A stretch of DNA of 64,000 nucleotides from Trichoplax adhaerens (Eukaryota; Placozoa; Uniplacotomia; Trichoplacea; Trichoplacidae), in contig NW_002060947.1 in assembly GCF_000150275.1 (NCBI RefSeq), positions 2,841,740 to 2,905,739 of the forward strand, given 5' to 3'. This document shows, one piece after another, positions 63,927 to 64,000 of this stretch. The notes under the pieces are model-generated. The model did not search any database. It worked only from the letters and a program-made list of their open reading frames with translations, and was not told where the DNA came from. A program made the position numbers and the translations under genes. The stretch's first letter is position 1. Every line of letters starts with the position of its first letter.

Positions 63927-64000
63927 CTAGCACACGTATATCAAGATACAAATTATACCAAAAAGTTATCAAAAATCATTACAGGTCATAATTTGAAATA

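Noticed and set aside
1-64000. tRNA or rRNA genes
   Set aside because: I looked for tRNA box A/B patterns and rRNA-like GC-rich blocks and saw none I would stand behind; a covariance-model search was not possible here.

Overview
The window is nuclear DNA of an animal with a compact but intron-rich genome. It is clearly AT-rich. Most genes are split into many short exons of about 45-230 bases with GT-AG introns (three look like GC-AG), and the encoded proteins are metazoan: an Ah-receptor-type bHLH-PAS factor, EHD ATPases, a synaptotagmin-like Rab effector, the centriolar protein FOP/CEP43 and a HUNK-type kinase. The compact AhR and the other divergent homologues suggest an early-branching animal; a placozoan (Trichoplax-like) is my best guess, by inference only.

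Layout. 1-2783 (+): 3' part of an HTATSF1/Cus2-type splicing factor, with a MITE in its first visible intron. 2784-10000: gene-free, with a second MITE copy and GTAC-palindrome arrays. 10001-13945 (+): aryl hydrocarbon receptor homologue. 15979-19512 (+): FGFR1OP/CEP43 homologue carrying an EF-hand pair. 21549-23195 and 27621-29228 (-): two intronless EHD genes in tandem. 30189-33391 (-): mitochondrial pyruvate dehydrogenase E1 alpha, 11 exons. 33.6-34.8 kb: nested small repeats (palindromic array, MITE fragment, a 554-base inverted-repeat element). 34.8-44.6 kb: a gene desert. 44629 to about 56.5 kb (+): synaptotagmin-like/Rab27-effector homologue. 58641-60162 (+): YRDC threonylcarbamoyl-AMP synthase. 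62458 to the window end (-): 3' part of a HUNK-like kinase.

The genes form no operon or pathway cluster; it is an ordinary eukaryotic neighbourhood of single genes. EHD and the Slp-type protein both act in membrane traffic, PDHA1 acts in mitochondria and YRDC probably does so in part, but this need not be functional linkage. The most interesting signals are (1) two textbook EF-hand loops inside the FOP/CEP43 homologue, (2) dense arrays of the self-complementary motif GTACAGTACTGTAC lying 50-210 bases upstream of the start codons of four genes, and (3) a MITE family and a second inverted-repeat element that share this motif.

Exon boundaries were worked out by hand from splice consensus, reading phase and recalled family sequences. 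I had no transcript data and ran no database search.
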